NCBI GenBank assembly: GCA_002291875.1
Contig: DBAV01000255.1
Span: 418-33,866, forward strand
Direction of reading: 5' to 3'
Source: Hyphomonadaceae bacterium UBA1001
GTDB lineage: Bacteria > Pseudomonadota > Alphaproteobacteria > Caulobacterales > Aquidulcibacteraceae
DNA: 33,449 nt
The position numbers and the translations under genes are program-made. The notes beneath the pieces are model-generated. The model was not told the DNA's origin and did not search any database. It worked only from the letters and a program-made list of their open reading frames with translations. Of this stretch, positions 15,886 through 23,627 are shown piece after piece. Numbering within the stretch: the first letter of the stretch is position 1; every line of letters begins with the position of its first letter.

Positions 15886-15969
15886 CGTGATGCCTGCAAT
15901 GCTGGAAACTGGCGCGCTGCCTAGCCGCGCGCCTCGCCCCTGTCATCCCCCACCGGCAGGCGCCTGCGG

Positions 15970-16962
15970 TCAGTTGGGGCGCAGGCGTTCGAACCGGAAA
16001 TAGTCGTCCCAGTCGCCGAACCGCAGCGGCGGCGCCCACAGCATTGTGGTGTCGACCGGCAGCTGGGCGGTCCGCACCAGATGATCCTTCTGGCGGGTGT
16101 CGTGATGCTCGGAACGCATGCCGCCGTCGGGCGTGAACGCGTAGATGTCCGCGGTCAGCACCTTGTCGGTGGCGTCGTCGAACGTCCGGATCGTCGCGTC
16201 GCCCAGAAACGAACGCGCCTCCATGCGCCTGAAGCCATACTCGACCCTGCAGCGCATCCGCTCATCAAAAAAGGTCACGCCCACCGCCCCGGCGGCCGGT
16301 CCCACCTCGGCGAACCCGAACGGACGCATCGGATCGTCCCCGGCGAGGACGACATAGCCTTCGCCGCGCTCATGACGCTGCCGGGCCTGCTCTTCGGTCA
16401 GGACGTCGATCGGACGCTTGTGCCCCCGGAACCAGCGGTGGGCATAGGCATAGCGGTGGCGGGCGGTGTTCGGGGCCAGCAAGGCCTGCAGCACGGCATC
16501 CTCGATCCAGGGCGGGCGGGCGGCGTTTGCCTCGATGGTCCCTTTGACGAAGCCGTGCACCGGCACCAGGATCATGTGGTGCTCGGCATGCAGCGCGCCG
16601 CCATTCCGGTGGAGGGCGACCACCGGATCGTACAGCCCCTCGGGGATCGAGGCCGGCGGCGCCGTGCGCGCGCACAGCATCTGCCATCGCACCGACGCGC
16701 ACAGCAGCAGGGGCATGCGGCCGCCCACCGCGCCCAGAACCGTGCGTTCCAACTCCGCGGCGACTTCGGCTGGCAGGTCGAAGGACGGATCGATGGCTTC
16801 GGCGGCGTCGAAGAACGGCCATCGCGCCTCGATCCCCAGCGCCATCGCCGCGACCGCCGAACGCCTCAGCCATTCGCGGGCCAGCAGAAGGTTCGTCTCC
16901 TCGGCCGCGGGCGTTGCCTCGGTCGTGCGCGGGGCCTGCAGCAGGCGAAGCAAATCGTGCAT
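15970..16962 (-). CDS. uncharacterised protein coupled to the phosphotransferase gene
   Basis: A 330-aa protein that I do not recognise. It is soluble-looking, without a signal peptide or membrane segment. The N-terminal ~120 residues are helical and alanine-rich (LLLAREWLRRSAVAAMALGI). The middle has conserved-looking polar pieces (NGGALHAEHHMILVPVHGFV, HRYAYAHRWFRGHKRP). The C-terminal half is rich in strands and aromatic residues (MRCRVEYGFRRMEARSFLGD, ADIYAFTPDGGMRSEHHDTR, RFGDWDDYFRFERL). Several histidines (HAEHH, EHHD) could bind metal, but this is speculation. The ATG at 16962 comes 2 nt after the stop of the phosphotransferase gene, with AGGGA upstream, so the two are almost surely translated from one message. 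Base composition matches the neighbours. Function unknown. Confidence 0.8.
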   Translation of the reverse strand: MHDLLRLLQAPRTTEATPAAEETNLLLAREWLRRSAVAAMALGIEARWPFFDAAEAIDPSFDLPAEVAAELERTVLGAVGGRMPLLLCASVRWQMLCARTAPPASIPEGLYDPVVALHRNGGALHAEHHMILVPVHGFVKGTIEANAARPPWIEDAVLQALLAPNTARHRYAYAHRWFRGHKRPIDVLTEEQARQRHERGEGYVVLAGDDPMRPFGFAEVGPAAGAVGVTFFDERMRCRVEYGFRRMEARSFLGDATIRTFDDATDKVLTADIYAFTPDGGMRSEHHDTRQKDHLVRTAQLPVDTTMLWAPPLRFGDWDDYFRFERLRPN

Positions 16963-16964
16963 CG

Positions 16965-18032
16965 TCACATCCCTGCGCGCCGGGCAAAGCTCTCGGCGGC
17001 CAGCGCCAGCGGTTCGACGCGCTCGCCCATCAGCACCGCCTGCGGGCTGGCGGCGGTGCCGTCGCGCACCCGCCCGGCAATCCCCTGGCAGATCGCGGCC
17101 AGCCGGAACATGTTGTAGGCGAAATACCAGTCGAGGTCGGGGATGGCGCTGCGCCCGGTGCGCGCGCAATAGGCCGCCACATAGGCCTCGATCGTCGGGA
17201 TGCCCTCGGCGGCGAGGTCCAGGCCCAGAAGGCCGCCGCGCTGGTCGCCCGGCATCACCCACTGCATCAGCTGATAGGTAAAGTCGGCCAGCGGGTTGCC
17301 CAGCGTGGACAATTCCCAGTCCAGCACCGCGATCACCCGGTCCTCGGTGGGGTGCAGGATCATGTTGTCCAGCCGATAGTCGCCATGGACGACGGTGGTG
17401 GCGTCGTCCTCGGGCAGGGTGCGCGGCAGGAAGTCCATCAGCGCGTCCATCGCCGGGATCTTCCGCGTCTCGGAGGCGACATACTGCTTGCTCCAGCGGT
17501 CGACCTGCCGGCCGAAATAATTGCCGGGCTTGCCAAAGTCGGCCAGGCCCACGGCCGCGACATCGCTGGTGTGCAGTGCCGCCAGCGTGGCGTTCATGGC
17601 GTCATAGATCGCCCGGCGCCGTTCGGGTGCATAGCCCGGAAGGCGCCCGTCCCACTCGATGCGCCCTTCGACATGGTCCATGACATAGAACATCGTGCCG
17701 ATGATGCTCTCGTCGGTGCACAGAGCCCACGGCCGCGCGACCGGAAAGCCGGTGGGGTGCAGCGCCGCGATCACGCGGTATTCGCGGTCCACCGCGTGGG
17801 CGGACGCCAACAGCTTGCCTGGCGGCTTGCGGCGCAGGACATACCGGTGGCCGGGCGTCACCAGCTGATAGGTGGGGTTGGACTGGCCGCCCTTGAACTG
17901 GCGCACCTCCAGCGGGCCGGCAAAGCCCTCGACATGCCGCGACAGCCACGCCAGCAGCGCTGCCTCGTCGATGCGGTGGCGCTCTTCGACCGGCTTGGTG
18001 CCCGTGAACACGTCCTGCGCGTCGTCCGCCAT
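16965..18032 (-). CDS. phosphotransferase family protein (aminoglycoside phosphotransferase-like, ACAD10-type)
   Basis: A 355-aa protein with the aminoglycoside phosphotransferase/choline-kinase-like fold. The ATP-lysine strand is YVLRRKPPGK (64-73), the catalytic loop VVHGDYRLDN (214-223) carries the Brenner motif with Asp218 and Asn223, and VLDWELSTLGNPLADF (236-251) gives the metal-binding Asp238. The N-terminal FKGGQSNPTYQL is the nucleotide loop. The sequence matches the group related to the kinase part of human ACAD10, often next to acyl-CoA dehydrogenase genes and assumed to act on hydroxyacyl or similar metabolites rather than on antibiotics. No dehydrogenase is beside it here. GGGAGG precedes the ATG. 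It is followed 2 nt later by the uncharacterised 330-aa gene. Confidence 0.92.
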   Translation of the reverse strand: MADDAQDVFTGTKPVEERHRIDEAALLAWLSRHVEGFAGPLEVRQFKGGQSNPTYQLVTPGHRYVLRRKPPGKLLASAHAVDREYRVIAALHPTGFPVARPWALCTDESIIGTMFYVMDHVEGRIEWDGRLPGYAPERRRAIYDAMNATLAALHTSDVAAVGLADFGKPGNYFGRQVDRWSKQYVASETRKIPAMDALMDFLPRTLPEDDATTVVHGDYRLDNMILHPTEDRVIAVLDWELSTLGNPLADFTYQLMQWVMPGDQRGGLLGLDLAAEGIPTIEAYVAAYCARTGRSAIPDLDWYFAYNMFRLAAICQGIAGRVRDGTAASPQAVLMGERVEPLALAAESFARRAGM

Positions 18033-18137
18033 GGCCTGCCTCCCTTATTTTCCGGTGTGCCTTTCGCCTTGCCCTAGACCAGTTGCCGTCCGCGGCAAAT
18101 CCGCCCCGTGGCGTGGTGGCCCGGCGTCGGCAGCCGG

Positions 18138-18566
18138 TCAGGAGACCGGCGCGCCTGGGGCGCCGAACCGTTCCAGCACGCGGGCCGGCACGCGGGCCGG
18201 GCGGCGGCGCGCGGTGTCGATGCAGGCCCACACGGTGACCGCGCGCGCCCGCTCCACACCATCGGCGCCCACGATCGAGACGTGGCGGTCAAAGCGCGCG
18301 CCGCGATGGGTGCCCACCCAGGTGCGGACCTCCAGCGTTTCGCCCTCGAGCGTTTCGCGCAGGAAGTCGATCTCGATGCGGCTGGCGACCCAGGCATAGG
18401 CGTGCTGATCGTCCGGGTGGGCCGCCGCCTCCCAGTGCGCGATGGCGACGTCCTCGGCCAGCGCGACATAGTGCTTGTGGTTCATGTGCCCCAGCACGTC
18501 GATGTGGGCAGCCGTCACGCCGACGGTCAGGACGAATTGGGGCGCTGCAGCGGACGGCGCATGCAT
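18138..18566 (-). CDS. acyl-CoA thioesterase, hotdog fold (4-HBT type)
   Basis: A 142-aa hotdog thioesterase. The catalytic pattern HIDVLGHMNHKHYV (21-34) places Asp23 as the acid of the 4-hydroxybenzoyl-CoA thioesterase group, and GHMN is its usual helix start. The later strands (RIEIDFLRETLEGETLEVRT, RHVSIVGADGVERARAVTVW) complete a single hotdog domain. It likely hydrolyses an acyl-CoA in the cytosol; the chain is not known. It begins 9 nt after the dps stop codon, so it shares a transcript with dps and probably with the hybrid kinase ahead of it. Confidence 0.9.
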   Translation of the reverse strand: MHAPSAAAPQFVLTVGVTAAHIDVLGHMNHKHYVALAEDVAIAHWEAAAHPDDQHAYAWVASRIEIDFLRETLEGETLEVRTWVGTHRGARFDRHVSIVGADGVERARAVTVWACIDTARRRPARVPARVLERFGAPGAPVS

Positions 18567-18575
18567 CCCAGGGGC

Positions 18576-19058
18576 TCAGTCGTCGCCGTCGAGGTGTGCC
18601 TCGACAAACCACAACTGCTTGTCGGCCTGGCGCGACAGCTCGGTGAACAGGTCGGCCGTCCCGGCGTCACCGGCGGCGGCGGTCTGGTCGATGGCCGCGC
18701 GCAGGCCGGCGCCGAACTGGGCCAGCACCGCCGATACGGCCTTGGTGTGCGCGGTGCCGCCGGCCGCCTGCAGGGCATATTCGTACAGGCTGGACGTGCG
18801 GGCGGCGGTCTGGATGCGGCCATCCGCAATCCCGCCCAGGGCGACGATACGCTCGGCGATGTCGTCCACCGCGGTCGAAACCTCGCCGTGCAGCCGGTCG
18901 AACAGCTCGTGCAGCTGGATGAAGCGCGGCCCGCGCACATTCCAGTGCGCCTGCTTGAGCTGGGCCGCCAGGTCGATCGCATCGGCCAGCCGGGCCTGCA
19001 GGATGGCGATGGACTGTTTGCGGACATTGTCCGCCAGGTCGATGCGTGAGGGGTGCAT
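18576..19058 (-). CDS. dps: Dps family DNA-binding ferritin-like protein
   Basis: A 160-aa Dps protein. Dps forms dodecamers that store iron, use hydrogen peroxide for its oxidation and protect DNA under starvation or oxidative stress. The inter-subunit ferroxidase residues are present: His38 (AHWNVRG), His50 (LHELFD), and Asp65 and Glu69 in AVDDIAERI. Length and four-helix layout are normal. The N terminus is short with few basic residues (MHPSRIDLADNVRKQS), so DNA binding through a lysine-rich tail is doubtful. AGGAG precedes the ATG. The gene starts only 24 nt after a CHASE4-type hybrid kinase and is followed by a thioesterase 9 nt later. I see no clear OxyR or Fur site, and the spacing suggests it is read from the kinase promoter. 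Confidence 0.94.
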   Translation of the reverse strand: MHPSRIDLADNVRKQSIAILQARLADAIDLAAQLKQAHWNVRGPRFIQLHELFDRLHGEVSTAVDDIAERIVALGGIADGRIQTAARTSSLYEYALQAAGGTAHTKAVSAVLAQFGAGLRAAIDQTAAAGDAGTADLFTELSRQADKQLWFVEAHLDGDD

Positions 19059-19082
19059 GGGGGGTCTCCTGACCCGCCCGAT

Positions 19083-21272
19083 CTAGGCCCGGATCGCGAA
19101 ATCCGCCAGACGCCGCGAGGAAACGGCCCGTTGCATCGCGGCAAACAGCGCGGCGGGCTGGATCGGCTTGGTCACGAAGTCGTCCATCCCCGCCTCGAGG
19201 CAGGTGCGCCGGTCGCGGTCGCCGGCATTGGCAGTCAGGGCGACGATCGGCGCAAAGCGGTTGGGACCCTCGCGGTCGCGCAGGGCGCGCGCCGCCTCCA
19301 GGCCGTCCATCACCGGCATCTGCACATCCATCAGCACCAGGTCGAAACCCTCGGCGGCCGCCAGTTCCAGCGCCAGCGCGCCGTTCTCGGCGAACACCGC
19401 ATGCGCGCCGACCGTCTCCAGCAGCTTGCCCGCGATCAGCCGGTTCACCGAATTGTCCTCGGCCACCAGCACCCGCAGGCCGGCCAGCGGCGCGTCGCCC
19501 TCGACCGGGTCGTCATTCAGGTCCCAAGCCCCGTCATCCAGCGCGTCCACCATGCAGGGGAGCACGATCACGAACATCGAGCCGGACCCCGGCCGGCTTT
19601 CGACGCTGACCTCGCCGCCCATCAGGTCCACCAGATGGCGGACCAGGGCCAGGCCGACCCCCGCACCGCCCTGACGGCGGGTGTTCGAGGCGTCGGCCAT
19701 CGCAAAGCTTTCGAACATCCGGGTGCGGATGGACTCGGTGATGCCGCAGCCGGTGTCGACCACCTCGACGGTCAGGCGCTCTTCGGACCAGCCGAACCGC
19801 ACGTCGATCGTGCCCTGTTCGGTGAACTTGACCGCGTTCGACACCAGATGGAACACGGCCTGGCGCAGGCGCGAGGCGTCGGCACGCAGGCGGGGCGGCA
19901 CGATCTCGGCCACCGACACGGTCAGCGCCAGCCCCTTGGTGCTGGCCGGGCGCGACCAGATTTCCTCGATGTCGCGCGCCAGCTCGCGCGGGGCAAAGCC
20001 CTGCGACGCCACCTCCATCTCGCCGCGTTCCAGGCGCGACAGGTCCAGCACGTCGTCCAGCAGGCGCATCAGCACATCGCCCGACGACTGCATGGTCTCG
20101 ATCAGGCGCAGGCGTTCGGGATCGTCCTCGCGCGCCTTCAGGATCGAGGCGGCACCCAGCACCCCGTTCAGCGGGGTCCGGATCTCGTGGCTCATCACCG
20201 CCAGAAAGCGCGATTTGGCCTCGTCGGCGGCGCGGGCCGCATCCAGCGAGCCCAACAGGGCGGCGCGGTCGCCGCGCGCCGCCGAGTCGAGGTCGTGAAA
20301 AGCCCGTGCCAGATGGCCGATCTCGTCGCCGCGCGCGTCCAGGCGGGCGGCGTCGAAGGGCGCGGCCTCGGTCGTGGCCAGCACCGCCTGGCGCAGCCGC
20401 CGCAGCGGCCGCCCGAACATCAGGTGCATCAGCCCGATCGCCACCACCAGCGTCAGCGCCGACAGCACCACCATCACCAGGGTGGTCAGATTGATGTTGG
20501 CCGCGGCCAGTGCCGCCCCCGTGCGTTCCTTGCGGACCACGATGGCATGGGTGATCCGCCCGGTGGCGTCGCGGACCTGGCGATAGGCGGTCAGCGTGTC
20601 GGGCGACAGCACATGCACGGCGTTGTCGACCACGCGACGTGCGGTGTCCTCGTCCAGGGTGCGCACCGGCACCAGGGAGAAATTGATCGACAGCAGGCGC
20701 CCCAGCTGGGCGATCCTGCCCTCGTCGAAATACTGCAGCATCACCAGCCGCCCGTCCGGGACGGCCGTTCCCTCGGAATTCGTGACCGCGACCACCGCGG
20801 CCAGCGCCGGCCCTTGCGGTGTCGAGACAATGCTGGTCGCGACCGCCCCCGGGATCGACGTGGCGAAGGCCGGCGCGCGGGTCAGGCCAGGCTGGAGTTC
20901 GGCCGCGGCCCTGCTGCCATCGGCGCTGGCGAGCGCGACGACCTGCCCGTCCAGCCGCTCGATCCAGGCGGCGTCGATGTCGATCGCGGTCAGGTGCTCG
21001 GGCAGCAGCGACAGTCGCGAAAAGCTGCGGTCGGTGCCGGCCAGCTCGCGCCAGGGGTCGTCCCACACGGCCCAGTCGCGTGCGCGCCGCGCCAGGTCCT
21101 GATGCTTTGCCGCCAGCGCCGCCTCGACAATGCCCGCCCCGCGTTCAGCCGCGCGGCGGTCCATCTCGTCCGCCATCGGCCGCAGGACGGTCGCGAGCAA
21201 CAGCCAGCAGGCTGCCAGCAGGACCAGGGCCCATCCGACGAACAGCACCAGCATTTTGCGTGGCAATGTCAT
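19083..21272 (-). CDS. hybrid sensor histidine kinase/response regulator with CHASE4 sensor (kinase 2)
   Basis: A 729-aa hybrid kinase. TM1 is about 8-30, the periplasmic CHASE4 domain about 37-250 with the diagnostic LARRARDWAVWDDPW (60-74), TM2 about 262-284, then a HAMP region (GRPLRRLRQAV onwards). HisKA has phosphoacceptor His362 (MSHEIRTPLNG). HATPase_c has LVSNAVKFTE, DTGCGI and GGAGVGLAL. The C-terminal REC domain has VAEDNSVNR, phospho-Asp649 (LMDVQMP) and Lys702 (TKP). It has the same domain layout as kinase 1 but a clearly different sensor sequence. It lacks Hpt and output domains. The ATG at 21272 begins MTLPRKM, and the frame remains open far upstream only as an antisense artefact. 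dps follows 24 nt after the stop, suggesting that both respond to the same stress. Confidence 0.93.
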   Translation of the reverse strand: MTLPRKMLVLFVGWALVLLAACWLLLATVLRPMADEMDRRAAERGAGIVEAALAAKHQDLARRARDWAVWDDPWRELAGTDRSFSRLSLLPEHLTAIDIDAAWIERLDGQVVALASADGSRAAAELQPGLTRAPAFATSIPGAVATSIVSTPQGPALAAVVAVTNSEGTAVPDGRLVMLQYFDEGRIAQLGRLLSINFSLVPVRTLDEDTARRVVDNAVHVLSPDTLTAYRQVRDATGRITHAIVVRKERTGAALAAANINLTTLVMVVLSALTLVVAIGLMHLMFGRPLRRLRQAVLATTEAAPFDAARLDARGDEIGHLARAFHDLDSAARGDRAALLGSLDAARAADEAKSRFLAVMSHEIRTPLNGVLGAASILKAREDDPERLRLIETMQSSGDVLMRLLDDVLDLSRLERGEMEVASQGFAPRELARDIEEIWSRPASTKGLALTVSVAEIVPPRLRADASRLRQAVFHLVSNAVKFTEQGTIDVRFGWSEERLTVEVVDTGCGITESIRTRMFESFAMADASNTRRQGGAGVGLALVRHLVDLMGGEVSVESRPGSGSMFVIVLPCMVDALDDGAWDLNDDPVEGDAPLAGLRVLVAEDNSVNRLIAGKLLETVGAHAVFAENGALALELAAAEGFDLVLMDVQMPVMDGLEAARALRDREGPNRFAPIVALTANAGDRDRRTCLEAGMDDFVTKPIQPAALFAAMQRAVSSRRLADFAIRA

Positions 21273-21407
21273 GCCGCGATACGCTCCACCGCCCTGCCCC
21301 GGCCGGTTGGCACGCGGACGGGCGGCCGTTCGCCTTACGCCATGGCCACTCAAAAGACCGTAAATGGCGCGATTGACGCTGCAGGCGCGACACGCCACAC
21401 CTCGCCC

Positions 21408-22325
21408 ATGGAGGGAATCGACGCCATCCGCGAACTCTTCGAAGCATCGCCACTGCCGCGGATTGCGGGGGGTGATGTCTTGCCGCTGCGCCGACGCCTT
21501 GATGCCTTGGGTGCGCGCCTTGCGCCGCCGGCAGGCGTGGTGATCGAGGACGTGACCATGGGCCCGGTGGCGGGTCTGCGGGCCCTCCCGCCCGGGGGCG
21601 CAAAGGGTCGCTCGATCCTGTTCCTGCATGGCGGGTGCTATGTCGCGGGTTCGCCGCGCGCGTCCGCGGGCCTGGCCGGGCGGCTGGCGCTGGACACCGA
21701 CGCCGAAGTGATCGTGCCTGCCTACAGGCTGGCGCCCGAGCACCCCTATCCGGCCGCGATCGAGGACGCGACGGCGGCATGGGGGTGGATGCTGACCACC
21801 CGGCGCGAGGCCGCGCGCGCCGCCTTCTGTGGCGAGGGGTCGGGCGGGGGCCTGGCGCTGGGCACCGCCCTTGCGGCGCGTCGCGTGGGGCTTCCGGTCC
21901 CGCGGGCCTGCGTGCTGTTCTCGCCCTGGTCCGACCTTGGCCAGTCGGCCCAGACCTTCCGCGCCAAGGCCGACGATGATCCGGTGCTGTCCAGGTCGCT
22001 GCTGGATGCGTGCGCGGCCGCCTATCTGGGCGCGCGGGCCGCGCGCGAGACGGGTCTTGCCTCGCCGCTGCACGCCGACCTGGCCGGCCTGCCCGAAACC
22101 CTGATCCATGTCGGTTCCGAAGAGGTGCTGCTGGGTGATGCCGACACCCTGCTGAAGGCGCTGCGCAGCCATGGCGTCACGGCCGTGCTCGAGATCTGGG
22201 CCAACATGCTGCATGGCTGGCACCAGTTTCACGGCCAGCTGGACGAGGGGGCCGAGGCGGTCCGCGATGTCGGCAAATGGCTGGCCCGGCGCCTGGACGA
22301 GGCCCAGGCCCCCAAGGCGGCCTGA
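21408..22325 (+). CDS. alpha/beta hydrolase, hormone-sensitive lipase family, with altered active site
   Basis: A 305-aa protein of the HSL/esterase-lipase group. The oxyanion motif HGGCYVAGSP (74-83) and the family piece AYRLAPEHPYPA are intact, and the catalytic-His region MLHGWHQF places His269. The nucleophile elbow is unusual: where relatives have GDSAGG, this protein reads GEGSGG (142-147), so the expected Ser is Gly144 and a Ser sits one position later (145). The acid residue usually found in VGSDE is Glu238 (VGSEE). The enzyme may use a displaced nucleophile or be inactive. The start is uncertain: the ATG at 21408 fits family length, one at 21342 is also in frame, and neither has a good Shine-Dalgarno. 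It is divergent from kinase 2 and convergent with the scaffold gene. Confidence 0.85.
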   Translation: MEGIDAIRELFEASPLPRIAGGDVLPLRRRLDALGARLAPPAGVVIEDVTMGPVAGLRALPPGGAKGRSILFLHGGCYVAGSPRASAGLAGRLALDTDAEVIVPAYRLAPEHPYPAAIEDATAAWGWMLTTRREAARAAFCGEGSGGGLALGTALAARRVGLPVPRACVLFSPWSDLGQSAQTFRAKADDDPVLSRSLLDACAAAYLGARAARETGLASPLHADLAGLPETLIHVGSEEVLLGDADTLLKALRSHGVTAVLEIWANMLHGWHQFHGQLDEGAEAVRDVGKWLARRLDEAQAPKAA

Positions 22326-22335
22326 GGGCGCACGC

Positions 22336-22776
22336 TCAGGGCGCGCCGGTGACCGCGCTCGCCTGCTCGATCGCCGCAGCGGCGGCCTCGAACGCCAGAC
22401 AGGTCGAAACGTGGCGGGCCGGATAGTCGCGCACGCCCTGCAGGTGCCGCAATTCCCAGAACCGTCCGCCCGGCGGCGCCCCGCCCGACCGCAACATCGC
22501 CGACAGCGCGTCACGCGCGGCCAGCACCTCCTCGATGCGGGCCCCGATGACATGGTCCGCCAGTACCGCCGCCGCCGCCCGCCCCAGCATGCAGGCCTGC
22601 GCCTCGATCGCAAAGCGCGTCACCACGCCCGCCCGCACGTCCAGGTCCACCGTGACTTCCGAGCCGCACAGCCGTGACACCCGGGTCGCGCTGCCCATGG
22701 GCGCATCCAGGCGCCCGGCATGGGTGATGTCCGCCGCCAGCTCCATCACCCGGCCATGATAGAGGTCGTCATACAT
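22336..22776 (-). CDS. iron-sulfur cluster assembly scaffold-like protein (NifU N-terminal/IscU type)
   Basis: A 146-aa protein of the NifU-N/IscU fold. The three cluster-binding cysteines are present: Cys37 (RLCGSE), Cys62 (QACMLGRAAAAVLAD) and Cys126 (STCLAFEA); Cys37 falls at the same number as in IscU. Two other IscU active-site residues differ: the Asp after CG is Ser39, and the His before the last Cys is Thr125. It thus resembles the alphaproteobacterial SUF-associated scaffold variants more than housekeeping IscU. The ATG shares one base with the nadC stop (TGATG), making it the fourth cistron of the nadABC transcript. A role in supplying or storing a cluster for NadA, a 4Fe-4S enzyme, is an attractive inference, not shown. 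No suf or isc genes are near. Confidence 0.88.
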   Translation of the reverse strand: MYDDLYHGRVMELAADITHAGRLDAPMGSATRVSRLCGSEVTVDLDVRAGVVTRFAIEAQACMLGRAAAAVLADHVIGARIEEVLAARDALSAMLRSGGAPPGGRFWELRHLQGVRDYPARHVSTCLAFEAAAAAIEQASAVTGAP

Positions 22777-23627
22777 CAGGCGTCCAGTCCGATGTCGAGC
22801 GCAGGCGCCGAATGGGTCAGCGCGCCGACCGACAGCACGTCCACCCCGGCCTCGGCCAAGCCCGCGGCGGTGTCCAGCCGCACCCCGCCCGACGCTTCCA
22901 GCACCGGATGCGGACCCGGACGCGCGCGCACCCTGGCCACAGCCTCGCGAAGGCCATCGGCGGCAAAATTGTCGAGCAAAATGACGTCGGGCGCGTGCGC
23001 CAGCGCCTCGTCCAGCTGGTCCAGGCCGTCCACCTCGACCGCGATGCGCCGCATGTGCCCGGCCAGCCGGCGCGCGCGCGTCAGCGCCTCGGTCACCGAA
23101 CCGCAGGCGGCGATATGGTTGTCCTTGATCAGGATGGCGTCATCCAGCCCATAGCGGTGCGGCAGCCCTCCGCCCAGCACCACCGCCTGCTTCTGGACCA
23201 CGCGCAGCCCCGGAAGTGTCTTGCGCGTGGCCGCGATGCGCGCGGGGGTATGCGCCACCACGGCCACGAACCGCGCCGTCAGGCTGGCCGTGCCCGACAT
23301 CATGGTCAGGAAGTTCAGCACGGTGCGCTCGGCGGTCAGCATGCTGGATGCGCGCCCCTCCAGAAGCGCGATTTCCGTGCCGGCCTCCACCGGCGTGCCG
23401 TCCAGCACCTCCTGGGTGAACCCCAGGGCCGGATCGACCAGGGCGCAGGCCAGCCGGGCAGGCTGAAGGCCGGCCACCACACCGGCCTGACGCGCCACCA
23501 GGCGCGCGCGCAGGCGCTCGCCGGGGCGCAGCAGGGCCGAGGTGATGTCGCCGCCCCGGCCCAGATCCTCTTCCAGCGCCGCGCGCACGATCGGCTCGAG
23601 CAGCAGGTCGGGCAGGGTCGCGCTCAT
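22776..23627 (-). CDS. nadC: nicotinate-nucleotide pyrophosphorylase (carboxylating)
   Basis: A 283-aa quinolinate phosphoribosyltransferase, which joins quinolinate and PRPP to give nicotinate mononucleotide, CO2 and pyrophosphate. Typical pieces are EEDLGRGGDITSALL (19-33), ERTVLNFLTMMSGTASLT, the RKTLPGLR motif binding quinolinate, KDNHIAACGS, VEVDGLDQLDEAL with the PRPP-site acids, DVILLDNFAADGLREAV, EASGGVRLDTAAGLAEAGVD and the closing SVGALTHSAPALDIGLD. Length is normal. The ATG overlaps the nadB stop by four bases (ATGA) and its own stop overlaps the scaffold gene start, so translation is coupled along the whole operon. Confidence 0.97.
   Translation of the reverse strand: MSATLPDLLLEPIVRAALEEDLGRGGDITSALLRPGERLRARLVARQAGVVAGLQPARLACALVDPALGFTQEVLDGTPVEAGTEIALLEGRASSMLTAERTVLNFLTMMSGTASLTARFVAVVAHTPARIAATRKTLPGLRVVQKQAVVLGGGLPHRYGLDDAILIKDNHIAACGSVTEALTRARRLAGHMRRIAVEVDGLDQLDEALAHAPDVILLDNFAADGLREAVARVRARPGPHPVLEASGGVRLDTAAGLAEAGVDVLSVGALTHSAPALDIGLDA

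Noticed and set aside
16965..18032. Antibiotic-resistance aminoglycoside phosphotransferase
   Set aside because: The fold matches, but the sequence belongs to the ACAD10-like metabolic group, with no resistance-island context.
19053..21341. Long plus-strand open frame running through kinase 2 into the HSL hydrolase
   Set aside because: The part before 21342 is the antisense of a complete hybrid kinase and has no family features; only the last 305 codons encode a real protein.
21273..22613. Upstream extension of the kinase 2 frame on the minus strand
   Set aside because: It is antisense to the HSL hydrolase, and the conserved kinase protein begins at 21272 with its first membrane helix.
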